A DNA stretch of 64,000 bases, taken from the NCBI RefSeq assembly GCF_002959965.1, contig NZ_PREV01000026.1:69501-133500 (forward strand). Direction: 5' to 3'. This document shows, piece after piece, positions 8,791 to 16,955 of the stretch. The DNA comes from Microbulbifer pacificus (GTDB lineage Bacteria > Pseudomonadota > Gammaproteobacteria > Pseudomonadales > Cellvibrionaceae). How positions within the stretch are numbered: the stretch's first letter is position 1; every line of letters starts with the position of its first letter. Made by a program: the position numbers and the translations under genes. The notes under the pieces are model-generated. The model was not told the DNA's origin and ran no database searches. It saw only the letters and a list, made by a program, of their open reading frames with translations.

Positions 8791-9883
8791 GCCCAGACGG
8801 ACGCGCCTGTGGCTTGCGGCGAGCCTGATTCTGCTGCCGCTACTACCGGCCTGCAGCCTGACACCGGCATCACCGTCGCTGGAAGGATTTTCAGCAGACA
8901 CGCTGCAGCAGGTCCGCCTGCAATCTGCCGAACTGGAGCAGCTCCAGAAGCTGGATGGCGTAACGCCGGCCCAGAGACAACATATGCAGCAACTGCAACG
9001 CAGCCTGCAGCAGTTCGAGCGCGATGTCCTCCGTAGCGCCGAGCAACAGCAAAAAGAAGGTAACTGGCACGGGGCTGACCAGGTGTTGCAGGGGGCGGCC
9101 AAACTACTTCCGGCCAGCCTGGTGATCACCAGCGCAACCCGACAATTGGCCATACAACGCCAGCTACAGGAAGAGCGTGTTCGTATGGAGCTGGAAATCC
9201 ATCGGGGCGAACAGCTGTTGAAAGACGCGGAGTCCTATCAACGCCTGCAGCAGCTCGTGGGCCCCGGCGCACTCACCTGGCTGGAGCTGAAAAATTACCA
9301 TCGGCAGCGCCGCGCAACCGCTCAAAATCTGCAACAGTTTGCGCAGAAAGCCTTGCTGCGGGAAAACCGCGAAGACTGGGTACTGGCTCGTCAGGCGCTG
9401 ACCATCGCACAGGGGTTGTACGGCGATGACCTGCGCACGGAAACCGGCCTGCGCGAAAACCTCGAACGGGATCTCGCCTTCGCCACGCGTCAACTCCGCC
9501 CGCCGGCACCACGCCCAGCCAGAGCGAAGCCGCAAAAAAATCACCCGATACCGGTGGAGAATGTACAACAGGCCCTCGACGCCGGGGACCTGCTCAGTGC
9601 CAGGCAACAACTGGATCAATTGCTGCAGCGTGCGCCACAGCACCCCCGGCTGGTGGCCCTGCAAACACAGTATCAACAACAGCTGAACATACGCGTGAAG
9701 ACCGCGCTCAAACGGGGCAACGACCTGTACAGTCAAGGGGAAATCGAACGCGCCCTCAACGTCTGGCGCGAAGCCAGTGCGCTGGCCCCGGATAATATGG
9801 AGTTGCTCGGCAACATCGCCCGCGCGGAAAAGGTACTGGACAACCTGCGGGCCCTGTCGGCGCCCGCGGGCTATACCCCCTGA
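8756..9883 (+). CDS. Predicted lipoprotein with C-terminal TPR-like helices, coupled to the cyclase
   Basis: A protein of up to 375 residues. A hydrophobic segment (LWLAASLILLPLLPAC) ends in a lipobox-like LLPAC, predicting lipid attachment and anchoring in the envelope. The mature part is glutamine-rich and helical, with coiled-coil character. The end (LKRGNDLYSQGEIERALNVWREASALAPDN, shown in part) reads as one tetratricopeptide-like repeat. An alternative ATG at 8783 (MREPRRTR) leaves a more typical signal peptide. The frame starts inside the last codons of the cyclase gene, so translation is probably coupled and the two proteins may work together. No known family is recognised. Confidence 0.75.
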   Translation: MGNVSVRPIMREPRRTRLWLAASLILLPLLPACSLTPASPSLEGFSADTLQQVRLQSAELEQLQKLDGVTPAQRQHMQQLQRSLQQFERDVLRSAEQQQKEGNWHGADQVLQGAAKLLPASLVITSATRQLAIQRQLQEERVRMELEIHRGEQLLKDAESYQRLQQLVGPGALTWLELKNYHRQRRATAQNLQQFAQKALLRENREDWVLARQALTIAQGLYGDDLRTETGLRENLERDLAFATRQLRPPAPRPARAKPQKNHPIPVENVQQALDAGDLLSARQQLDQLLQRAPQHPRLVALQTQYQQQLNIRVKTALKRGNDLYSQGEIERALNVWREASALAPDNMELLGNIARAEKVLDNLRALSAPAGYTP

Positions 9884-9888
9884 CAGCC

Positions 9889-12129
9889 TCAGTCCTTGAC
9901 GCAATCCACGCAATAGCGCGCCTTGCCGTCTTTCACCTCCTTCACCAATCCGTGACAGTCGGTTTCAAAACCGGGGAACTGCTCGTTGAAGGTACGCGCA
10001 AAACGCAGGTAATTGACGATGGTGCGGTTGAAGCGCTCACCCGGAATCAACAGCGGAATACCCGGCGGGTATGGGGTCACCAGCATGGCGGTGATACGCC
10101 CTTCCAGCTCCTCGATGTCGACCCGCTCCACTTCGCGGTGGGCCATTTTTGCCCAAGCCTCGCCCGGGCGCATCGCCGGTACCATATTGCTCAGGTACAT
10201 CTCGGTGGTCAGACGCGCGACATCGTGCTGCGCGTACACGCTGTGGATGGCGTTGCACAGGTCACGCAGGCCCCAGCCTTCGTAGTGCCTGTTCTTGGCC
10301 AGGAACTCCGGCATGCAGCGCCACAGCGGGCTGTTGCTGTCGTAGCAGTCCTTGAACTGCTGAAGCTCGGTCACCAGCGTATTCCAGCGGCCCTTGGTAA
10401 TACCGATAGTGAACATGATGAAGAACGAGTAGAGGCCGCACTTCTCGACAATAATGCCGTGCTCCGACAGATACTTGGTGAGGATCGCCGCGGGAATACC
10501 CCACTCGTCAAAGTTGCCGTCCAGGTCCAGCCCCGGGGTGACGATGGTCGCCTTGATCGGATCGAGCATATTGAAGCCTTCGGCCAGATCGCCAAAACCG
10601 TGCCAGTTGTCACCAGCACGCAGCATCCAGTCCTCGCGCTCGCCCATGCCTTCCTCGGCAATATGATCCGGGCCCCACACCTTGAACCACCAGTCGCTGC
10701 CCCATTCCTCATCGACCTTGCGCATGGCGCGGCGGAATTCCATCGCCTCGGTGATGGATTCCTCCACCAGTGCAGTACCGCCCGGAGGCTCCATCATCGC
10801 CGCCGCCACATCGCAGGACGCGATGATCGCGTACTGGGGCGAGGTGGAGGTGTGCATCAGATAGGCCTCGTTGAACAGGTCCCGGTCGAGCTGACGGCTC
10901 TCGGAATCCTGCACCAGGATCTGCGACGCCTGGGAAATACCCGCCAGCAGCTTGTGAGTGCTCTGGGTCGAGAACACCAGCGATTCCTTGCAGCGCACAC
11001 GGCCCTCACCGATGGCGTGGTAGTCGCCATAGAAATCGTGGAACGCCGCGTGGGGCAGCCAGGCCTCGTCAAAGTGCAGGGTGTCGATCCTGCCATCCAG
11101 GGCTTCCTTGATCTCCTCGACGTTGTACAACACACCGTCGTAGGTGCTCTGGGTAATGGTCAGCACCCGCGGCTTGGCGTCGTTGTCTGTGATAAAAGGA
11201 TTCTGCGCAATCTTTTTCTGGATGCTTTCCCAGTCGAATTCACTTCTGGGAATCGGGCCGATGATGCCGAAGTTATTGCGTGTCGGCATCAGAAAGATCG
11301 GGATGGCTCCGGTCATGATGATGGAGTGCAGGATCGACTTGTGGCAGTTGCGGTCCACCACCACGATATCCCCGGGCGCCACGGTGGAATTCCACACAAT
11401 CTTGTTGGACGTAGAGGTGCCATTGGTGACGAAAAACAGGTGATCCGCGTGGCTGATACGCGCGGCGTTGCGTTCACTGGCGGCGATGGGGCCGGTGTGG
11501 TCCAGCAGCTGGCCCAGCTCGTCTACCGCGTTACACACGTCGGCGCGCAGCATATTCTCGCCGAAGAACTGGTGGAACATATGTCCCACCGGACTTTTCA
11601 GAAAGGCCACACCACCGGAGTGCCCCGGGCAGTGCCAGGAATAGGAACCGTCAGAGGCGTAGTGCACCAGCGCGCGGAAAAATGGCGGCGCCAGATTTTC
11701 CAGGTAGGCACGCGCCTCGCGTACCACATAGCGGGCGATGAACTCTGGCGTATCCTCGAACATGTGAATAAAGCCGTGCATTTCCCGCAGGATATCGTTT
11801 GGCAGGTGGTGTGAGGTGCGCGTCTCGCCATAGAGAAAAATCGGGATGTCCGCGTTGCGAAAGCGCAGTTCCGCCACGAATGCACGCAGCCGCGACAGGG
11901 TCTCGTCCTGGTTGGCTTCGCTGAATTCATCGTCATCGATAGAAAGGATGTAACAGGAGGCGCGACTCTGCTGCTGAACAAATGACGTCAGGTCGCCGTA
12001 ACTGGTCACGCCCAGCACCTCCATTCCCTCCGCTTCGATCGCGGTCACCAATGACCGGATTCCAAACCCGGAGGAGTTTTCCGAGCGGAAGTCCTCGTCG
12101 ATCACGATGATGGGGAACTGAAAACGCAT
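9889..12129 (-). CDS. Orn/Lys/Arg decarboxylase, biodegradative type
   Basis: A 746-residue PLP enzyme that decarboxylates a basic amino acid (arginine, lysine or ornithine) to the polyamine-type amine. The start at 12129 has GGAG just upstream; a longer frame to 12321 adds only a basic, low-complexity leader. The N-terminal ~130 residues are a response-regulator-like wing domain (FPIIVIDEDFRSENSSGFG). The large domain carries WHCPGHSGGVAF, the substrate-binding FVTNGTSTSNK, LHFDEAWLPHAAF and the PLP lysine in STQSTHKLLAGISQAS. Length fits AdiA/LdcA-like enzymes (about 715-755 residues). The substrate cannot be fixed from sequence alone. It converges with the lipoprotein gene, leaving only five bases between the stops. 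Confidence 0.9.
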   Translation of the reverse strand: MRFQFPIIVIDEDFRSENSSGFGIRSLVTAIEAEGMEVLGVTSYGDLTSFVQQQSRASCYILSIDDDEFSEANQDETLSRLRAFVAELRFRNADIPIFLYGETRTSHHLPNDILREMHGFIHMFEDTPEFIARYVVREARAYLENLAPPFFRALVHYASDGSYSWHCPGHSGGVAFLKSPVGHMFHQFFGENMLRADVCNAVDELGQLLDHTGPIAASERNAARISHADHLFFVTNGTSTSNKIVWNSTVAPGDIVVVDRNCHKSILHSIIMTGAIPIFLMPTRNNFGIIGPIPRSEFDWESIQKKIAQNPFITDNDAKPRVLTITQSTYDGVLYNVEEIKEALDGRIDTLHFDEAWLPHAAFHDFYGDYHAIGEGRVRCKESLVFSTQSTHKLLAGISQASQILVQDSESRQLDRDLFNEAYLMHTSTSPQYAIIASCDVAAAMMEPPGGTALVEESITEAMEFRRAMRKVDEEWGSDWWFKVWGPDHIAEEGMGEREDWMLRAGDNWHGFGDLAEGFNMLDPIKATIVTPGLDLDGNFDEWGIPAAILTKYLSEHGIIVEKCGLYSFFIMFTIGITKGRWNTLVTELQQFKDCYDSNSPLWRCMPEFLAKNRHYEGWGLRDLCNAIHSVYAQHDVARLTTEMYLSNMVPAMRPGEAWAKMAHREVERVDIEELEGRITAMLVTPYPPGIPLLIPGERFNRTIVNYLRFARTFNEQFPGFETDCHGLVKEVKDGKARYCVDCVKD

Positions 12130-12304
12130 GCTCTCTCTCCGGGTGGGTGGTAGTGGGAGATGTATAAGGTGGTATTGGATGGCTCTTTTTCGGCGGAAAT
12201 GTATGCGCGCGCACAGGTGCTGTCCAGCCGAATTCAAACGTCGCCGGCGATATTGTAGTGGTGCTTGATACCCTGCGCCCTGCCCGCTTTCACGCGCGGA
12301 CAAC

Positions 12305-12335
12305 AAAAAAGCCCGGCACACAGGACCGGGCTTTT
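12305..12335 (-). terminator. Rho-independent terminator of efp
   Basis: A GC-rich stem GCCCGG (12311-12316) / CCGGGC (12326-12331), extended by A:T pairs. On the minus strand it ends in a T run (12310-12305). It lies about 20 bases after the efp stop. Confidence 0.85.
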
Positions 12336-12353
12336 GGAGCGAGGCCGAGGGCC

Positions 12354-12929
12354 TTAGGCCGCCGGGGCCTGGGTGCGGTTCTTGTAGGAACCGTCGCGGG
12401 TATCGATTTCGATCCAGTCGTCGATTTCGCAGAAGTCCGCCACCTTGACCTCGGTACCGTTGCGCAGCTTGGCCGGCTTCATCACCTTGCCGGAGGTGTC
12501 GCCGCGGGCGGAGTTTTCGGTGTAGGTGATCTGGCGCACGATGGTGGTCGGCAGGTCCACAGAGATCACTTTGCCGTCAAAGAATACCGCCTCGCAGATG
12601 TCGGTCATGCCCTCTTCGATAAACGGCAGGACGCTCTCCAGGTCTTCGGCACGCAATTCATAGGTGTTGAATTCCGGGTCCATGAAGACATAGTCCTCGC
12701 CATTGATATAGGACAGAGTCACTTCCTTGCGATCGAGGATGACCGGTTCCATTTTGTCATCGGCCTTGTACACGGTCTCGGTCTTGGAACCATTGATCAG
12801 GTTCTTCAGCTTCATCTTTACAATGGCGCTGTTGCGACCGGATTTGGTGAACTCGGCCTTCTGGACCAGCCAGGGTTGACCGTCGATCAGGGCCACACTG
12901 TTGGCCTTCATTTCTTGTGCGGTTTTCAT
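12354..12929 (-). CDS. efp: Translation elongation factor P, Arg32 (rhamnosylated) type
   Basis: A 191-residue EF-P, which rescues ribosomes stalled on polyproline stretches. Three beta-barrel domains are recognisable, with [20 protein letters not shown] in domain I and [18 protein letters not shown] in the middle. The tip residue of the functional loop (SGRNSA) is arginine 32, not the lysine of the EpmA-modified E. coli type. This is the class activated by EarP with dTDP-rhamnose. The earP gene lies directly upstream on the same strand, 52 bases away, so modifier and target are co-transcribed. A terminator follows. Confidence 0.97.
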   Translation of the reverse strand: MKTAQEMKANSVALIDGQPWLVQKAEFTKSGRNSAIVKMKLKNLINGSKTETVYKADDKMEPVILDRKEVTLSYINGEDYVFMDPEFNTYELRAEDLESVLPFIEEGMTDICEAVFFDGKVISVDLPTTIVRQITYTENSARGDTSGKVMKPAKLRNGTEVKVADFCEIDDWIEIDTRDGSYKNRTQAPAA

Positions 12930-12981
12930 AGGAGTATGAGTATCCGGAATAGGGATGGGGATACCTTTTTCAGGTGGCGCA

Positions 12982-14115
12982 TCATATCCAATTTCGGGAA
13001 AAACGCACTAGTGCCGATGCAAGATCCGGATGGCGGGCCTGGGTTTCGCACCAGTGTTCGGCGTGGCCAGACAAGGCTTGCCAATGTGCCTGTACCGCCT
13101 CCCAGGCAGCTCCCATATCTCCCCGCCCATTCCAGGCATGCCACATGTCCCTCACCGCGTTGGCGGCTGCCGGCGTCAGCCCATCGCAGTACAGATTCAG
13201 AAAGGCGTCCAGCTTGCCCCAGTGGGCCCCCTCCTCCTGCGGGTAAATGTGCCAAAGCAGTGAGCGGCCGGCCCACTGCGCCCGCACGAACGAGTCCTCC
13301 CCCCGTACCGCATTGAAATCACAGCTCCACAGCAACAGGTCGTAGTCGTACTGGCTGAGAAAAGGCAGCAACCGGACCTGCAGATTACCGCGTCGCCAGG
13401 AATGTTCTGATGCCATGTCCACAACACCGAGCCAGCGCCGCAGGTCCCCTTCGACACGCCCACGGGGCACCAACAACAACGTCGGCTGGCTCCCCTCCGC
13501 CATGACCTCCAGCCAACCCGCCAGCGCTGCGTTCTCGTAGGCAAACAGGGAGATCAAACGGGTGTTGTCCGGCTCGCAGACACCGAGCCTGGCGAGAAAG
13601 TCCTGACGCACCTGAGGCGATGCCTGAAACCCGCGCCGACGCGTCAGCAGATCGCGCTCACGCAACAGGCCACCGGTACCATCCGCAAAGCCGGGGAAAA
13701 AGAAGAATTTCCGCAATCCTCCACCCTGTGGCGAAGGCAGGGTATGGCAGCCTGGGACCCAGTCCTCGGCACTGAGGTACTCGAGATTCAACCACAATGA
13801 CCCGGCCTGGCGAGCGGCCATGGATGAGACATATCTCGCGGGCAAATTGCAGGCGAAGGCTTCGATGACCACATCGGCCACCTCCTCCGATGGAAATACC
13901 GCAGGCCAGTGGCAAATCTCCACCGCCTCAACATGCTGACGACTCAATGACACATCTGCCGCAGGGCACAGCCGCTGAAAGGCGGCTGGTTCATCCACCC
14001 ACAGACGCACGGCCAGACCGTGCTCGACCGCCAATTGCCGGGCCAGGCGCCAGGTCACGCCGATATCGCCGTAGTTGTCCACGACGCTGCAAAAGATGTC
14101 CCAACGCTCGCTCAT
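12982..14115 (-). CDS. earP: EF-P arginine 32 rhamnosyltransferase EarP
   Basis: A GT-B glycosyltransferase of 377 residues (formerly DUF2331) that transfers rhamnose from dTDP-beta-L-rhamnose to Arg32 of EF-P. The N-terminus [20 protein letters not shown] is diagnostic. With the ATG at 14115 the two catalytic aspartates fall at positions 13 and 17, matching the published numbering of the Pseudomonas enzyme as I recall it. That supports this start over the GTG at 14145, which adds ten residues. The C-terminal half contains the nucleotide-sugar site region ([20 protein letters not shown], then [13 protein letters not shown]). The gene heads an earP-efp operon. Confidence 0.95.
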   Translation of the reverse strand: MSERWDIFCSVVDNYGDIGVTWRLARQLAVEHGLAVRLWVDEPAAFQRLCPAADVSLSRQHVEAVEICHWPAVFPSEEVADVVIEAFACNLPARYVSSMAARQAGSLWLNLEYLSAEDWVPGCHTLPSPQGGGLRKFFFFPGFADGTGGLLRERDLLTRRRGFQASPQVRQDFLARLGVCEPDNTRLISLFAYENAALAGWLEVMAEGSQPTLLLVPRGRVEGDLRRWLGVVDMASEHSWRRGNLQVRLLPFLSQYDYDLLLWSCDFNAVRGEDSFVRAQWAGRSLLWHIYPQEEGAHWGKLDAFLNLYCDGLTPAAANAVRDMWHAWNGRGDMGAAWEAVQAHWQALSGHAEHWCETQARHPDLASALVRFSRNWI

Positions 14116-14426
14116 TGATCGCCACTGGCCAAATGGGGCAAGCACAATAGTCCCCGGCCCATAAGACGTCCAGCCTCACGGCGCGAACCAAGCACGCCCT
14201 ACCCGCCTCAAGCCGCGCCGGTATGTATCGCCATCAAGTTCACATAACGCAAACGAGCCAATTGCAGAACCTGAGACCGCGCTTCAAACCAGCAGCCTGC
14301 AGAATAAAAAACCTTACAAGCGCCAATTGGCACAAATATCCACTCAAAATTGAGAACATCTGGAAACAAATACCTGGATCACCGCTGGCATCCACAGAAA
14401 ATTGGGGCTATCTTCGTTTACGTACA

Positions 14427-14444
14427 GATGACAACGCTATCATT
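14427..14444. promoter_or_regulatory. NagR-like LacI-family operator, site 1
   Basis: GATGACAACGCTATCATT is a near-perfect inverted repeat around CG. It differs at two positions from the GlcNAc-repressor (NagR) palindrome AATGACARCGYTGTCATT recalled from Alteromonadales and Xanthomonas. Its position upstream of a chitinase fits that regulon. Confidence 0.65.
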
Positions 14445-14448
14445 TTTT

Positions 14449-14466
14449 TATGACAGCGCTGTCTGG
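14449..14466. promoter_or_regulatory. NagR-like LacI-family operator, site 2
   Basis: The core ATGACAGCGCTGTC is a palindrome resembling the same NagR consensus; the right edge is degenerate. Its centre lies 22 bases from that of site 1, about two helical turns. Two dimers on one DNA face is a layout expected for cooperative repression. Confidence 0.62.
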
Positions 14467-14695
14467 ATGCGTGGCAGGTAATCCGTGTGATTGTTGTCGC
14501 GCCAGAACGGGAAGAAGTCACCGTGGTATCCCGTCGGCTGCCAGCACAGCAATCTGTACTTCTCGATAACGCTCGCTGATGCAGTAGGGAGCATGCAGCC
14601 GTCAGGTCGCGGCGGGGGGATTCGCGGGGAAGTTGCGCATTGATTCGCCGTTGGCCATCCCGGCTGCAAACCAGGACATTCAACTCCATTAAACG

Positions 14696-16441
14696 GTGAT
14701 CAAATTGAAAATAATAAAGTCTTTACAACTGGCGGCAGTGACGCTGCTCAGCCTATTGGCTGGGCAGGTGTTCGCCTACGATTGCGGCGGTCTTCAGGTG
14801 TACGTGGATGGCAGCACGTACGACACGGGTAACATCGTGCAAAACAATTCCGTGGCCTACAGCTGTAAGGTGGGCGGCTGGTGTACGGTCGGGGGCCCCT
14901 ATGCACCCGGTGAAGGCTGGGCCTGGACCGAGGCCTGGACCGATCTGGGCGCCTGTACCGGAAGTTCCTCTTCCAGCTCGTCATCCAGCTCGTCATCCAG
15001 CTCATCTTCCAGTTCGTCCTCCTCCAGCAGCTCGTCTTCCGGCGGCAGCTCCAGTGGCTCTTCCAGCTGCGGAGGCCTGCCGGTGTGGGATGCGGCCACC
15101 GTCTATGTAGGTGGTAATGCCGTACAGCACTCGAGTGTGAAATACACCGCCAAGTGGTGGACCCAGGGGGACAACCCCAGCCAGAGTGGCGAATACGGCG
15201 TTTGGCGTAACGATGGCAACTGTTCGGGCAGCTCATCCAGTTCGTCAAGTTCATCCAGCTCGAGCTCCTCGGGGGGTTCCTCCTCAGGCGGATCGTCCAG
15301 TAGCTCTTCCAGTGGCGCCTCCTCCAGCGGCGGCAGCCGGTTGGGTGGCTATTTTGTGCAGTGGGGCGTATACCAGCGCAATTACCATGTGAAAAATATC
15401 GTCACCAGCGGATCCGCCGAAAAACTGACTCACATCTACTACGCCTTCGGCAACGTGCAGAACGGTCAGTGCACCATCGGTGATTCCTATGCCGACTACG
15501 ACCGCTTCTACAGCGCAGCGGAAAGCGTGGATGGCCAGGCTGATACCTGGGACACCGGCGCACTGCGCGGCAGCTTCAATCAGCTGCGCAAGCTGAAGCA
15601 GATGTACCCACACATCAAGGTGCTTTGGTCCTTCGGTGGCTGGACCTGGTCCGGCGGTTTCGGCCAGGCCTCACAGAACCCCCAGGCCTTCGCGGACTCC
15701 TGTTACAACCTGCTGCACGACCCGCGTTGGAACGGCGTATTTGACGGTATCGACCTCGACTGGGAATACCCGAACGCCTGTGGCCTCAGCTGTGACACCA
15801 GTGGCTTCTCTTCACTGACCAACGTGATGTCGGCCATGCGTGCCCGTTTCGGCAACGAACTGGTAACCGCGGCTATCACAGCCGACGGCACCGCCGGCGG
15901 CAAAATTGATGCGGCGGATTATGCGGGCGCTTCCCAGTACGTCGACTTCTTCAACGTCATGACCTATGACTTCTTCGGCGCATTCGATGCGGATGGCCCC
16001 ACCGCGCCGCACTCGGCCCTGTACGACTACCCGGCAATTCCAAATGCCGGTTTCTATTCCGACAGAGCCATACAGGCACTGAAGAACAAGGGCGTGCCGG
16101 CAAGCAAGCTCAATCTGGGTATCGGCTTCTACGGCCGTGGCTGGACCGGTGTTAGCCAGTCTGCTCCAGGTGGTTCCGCGTCCGGTGCGGCGGCGGGCTC
16201 CTATGAGCCGGGCATTGAGGACTACAAAGTTCTGAAGAACACCTGCCCGGCCACCGGACTCGTTGCCGGTACCGCCTATGCCTTCTGTGGCAACAACTGG
16301 TGGAGCTATGACACGCCCTCCACCATCGCCGGCAAGATGCAGTACATCGCCGATCAAGACCTGGGAGGATCGTTCTTCTGGGAACTGAGTGGTGACACCG
16401 GCAATGGCGAACTGATTGAAGCCATGCACAGTAATCAATAA
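14696..16441 (+). CDS. Secreted GH18 chitinase with two chitin-binding modules and polyserine linkers
   Basis: A 581-residue extracellular enzyme hydrolysing chitin. A GTG start is used because no ATG precedes the signal peptide (LAAVTLLSLLAGQVFA, cleavage near 27). Order: CBM5/12-like module ~28-88; polyserine linker ~90-124; a second CBM5/12-like module ~125-176 (CGGLPVWDAATVYVGGNAV, WWTQGDNPSQSGEYGVW); a second Ser/Gly linker to ~214; a GH18 barrel ~216-581. The catalytic signature FDGIDLDWEYP is complete, with D350, D353, D355 and the acid/base E357. Polyserine linkers are characteristic of marine polysaccharide degraders such as Saccharophagus, Cellvibrio and Microbulbifer. The tandem NagR-like operators upstream suggest induction by GlcNAc or chitin. 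The ribosome site is weak. Confidence 0.93.
   Translation: MIKLKIIKSLQLAAVTLLSLLAGQVFAYDCGGLQVYVDGSTYDTGNIVQNNSVAYSCKVGGWCTVGGPYAPGEGWAWTEAWTDLGACTGSSSSSSSSSSSSSSSSSSSSSSSSSSGGSSSGSSSCGGLPVWDAATVYVGGNAVQHSSVKYTAKWWTQGDNPSQSGEYGVWRNDGNCSGSSSSSSSSSSSSSSGGSSSGGSSSSSSSGASSSGGSRLGGYFVQWGVYQRNYHVKNIVTSGSAEKLTHIYYAFGNVQNGQCTIGDSYADYDRFYSAAESVDGQADTWDTGALRGSFNQLRKLKQMYPHIKVLWSFGGWTWSGGFGQASQNPQAFADSCYNLLHDPRWNGVFDGIDLDWEYPNACGLSCDTSGFSSLTNVMSAMRARFGNELVTAAITADGTAGGKIDAADYAGASQYVDFFNVMTYDFFGAFDADGPTAPHSALYDYPAIPNAGFYSDRAIQALKNKGVPASKLNLGIGFYGRGWTGVSQSAPGGSASGAAAGSYEPGIEDYKVLKNTCPATGLVAGTAYAFCGNNWWSYDTPSTIAGKMQYIADQDLGGSFFWELSGDTGNGELIEAMHSNQ
14963..15067 (+). repeat. Polyserine-coding tandem repeat (linker 1 of chitinase)
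   Basis: About 35 codons of almost pure serine, built from short repeats mixing TCN and AGY codons (units such as TCATCCAGCTCG). It separates the two chitin-binding modules. Mixed codon classes show selection for serine rather than simple DNA slippage. Confidence 0.85.
15230..15337 (+). repeat. Serine/glycine-coding repeat (linker 2 of chitinase)
   Basis: About 36 codons of serine with interspersed glycine. It joins the second chitin-binding module to the GH18 catalytic domain and has the same codon style as linker 1. Confidence 0.85.
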
Positions 16442-16455
16442 GTTGAAGTGAAGTA

Positions 16456-16493
16456 CTGCTCTGCGCGGCCAACTGGCCCGCAGAGCAGATTTT
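16456..16493 (+). terminator. Probable terminator of the chitinase gene
   Basis: A long stem CTGCTCTGCG / CGCAGAGCAG with an inner GGCC / GGCC pair and loop, followed by ATTTTCC. It lies 15 bases after the chitinase stop; the T run is short. Confidence 0.7.
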
Positions 16494-16602
16494 CCGTTGA
16501 CGATTGTCAGCGGCGAGGAAAGACCGAGAGCATCAAACCCCAGGAATCCGACCGGCGCACAGCAAGATAGACCCGCCGCCCGGCGTTGGATTCAGACTGA
16601 AA

Positions 16603-16717
16603 TTACTCCCACTCAATCGTTGCCGGCGGCTTGCTGGAAACGTCGTATGTCACCCGCGAGATATGTTCGATCTCGTTGATGATACGGTTGGATACCTTCT
16701 CGATCAGCTCATAGGGA
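16603..16717 (-). pseudogene. Displaced guaA 3' end (attachment-site duplicate)
   Basis: Read on the minus strand, this stretch encodes the last ~37 residues of GMP synthase ([15 protein letters not shown] ... ATIEWE) and a TAA stop. It differs from the intact GuaA by a single residue (His for Asn), although about 15 bases differ. Most changes are synonymous, so both copies come from functional guaA genes of different lineages. Homology ends abruptly at about 16717. It is the expected leftover of site-specific insertion into guaA. Confidence 0.93.
16697..16713. repeat. Candidate att core, left copy
   Basis: TTCTCGATCAGCTCATA is identical to 21120-21136 in the intact guaA and is among the longest identical blocks between the two guaA ends. 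It sits next to the point where homology stops, so it is the best candidate for the crossover core. Confidence 0.6.
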
Positions 16718-16955
16718 ATGGGACTATTGACATATTGGAGCTATTTGCAGCCGCTTAAAGTGCAAAATATCCGAACTATTGCAAGATCAATAGGGATTGA
16801 TCGGTGCATTCCCAGGTGCTAAACAAATGTCAATCCAAGGGCAATGAGTGCAAACACTACCATTCCGATTTGCTTATGGCAGACTCCACCGTTTGAGATC
16901 GTGAAATCTAGGAATCCACATCCATAGCCGGGTTACCTGTCATGAAGACCGAGAT

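Larger units (their letters stand above)
14116..14695. other. Long chitinase promoter region with tandem operators
   Basis: About 580 bases between divergent earP and the chitinase gene. It contains an AT-rich stretch (14280-14450) and two palindromic operator-like sites. Between the second site and the chitinase start, about 230 bases hold no convincing gene, so a long leader is likely. No -35/-10 pair could be called with confidence. Confidence 0.55.

Noticed and set aside
9952..11814. 620-codon open frame on the plus strand
   Set aside because: It is wholly antisense to the Orn/Lys/Arg decarboxylase, whose motifs are intact. The product has no recognisable domain and reflects GC-rich codon bias.
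12258..13316. 352-codon plus-strand frame
   Set aside because: It is antisense to efp and earP and crosses the gap between them; its composition is low-complexity.
14963..15337. Short tandem repeats that could look like a CRISPR or satellite array
   Set aside because: The units are in frame, encode serine with mixed codon families, and separate recognised protein modules of the chitinase.
16718..16955. Possible remnant integrase between the displaced guaA end and the SIR2 gene
   Set aside because: No frame with tyrosine or serine recombinase motifs was found on either strand in this gap or in 20763-21025.
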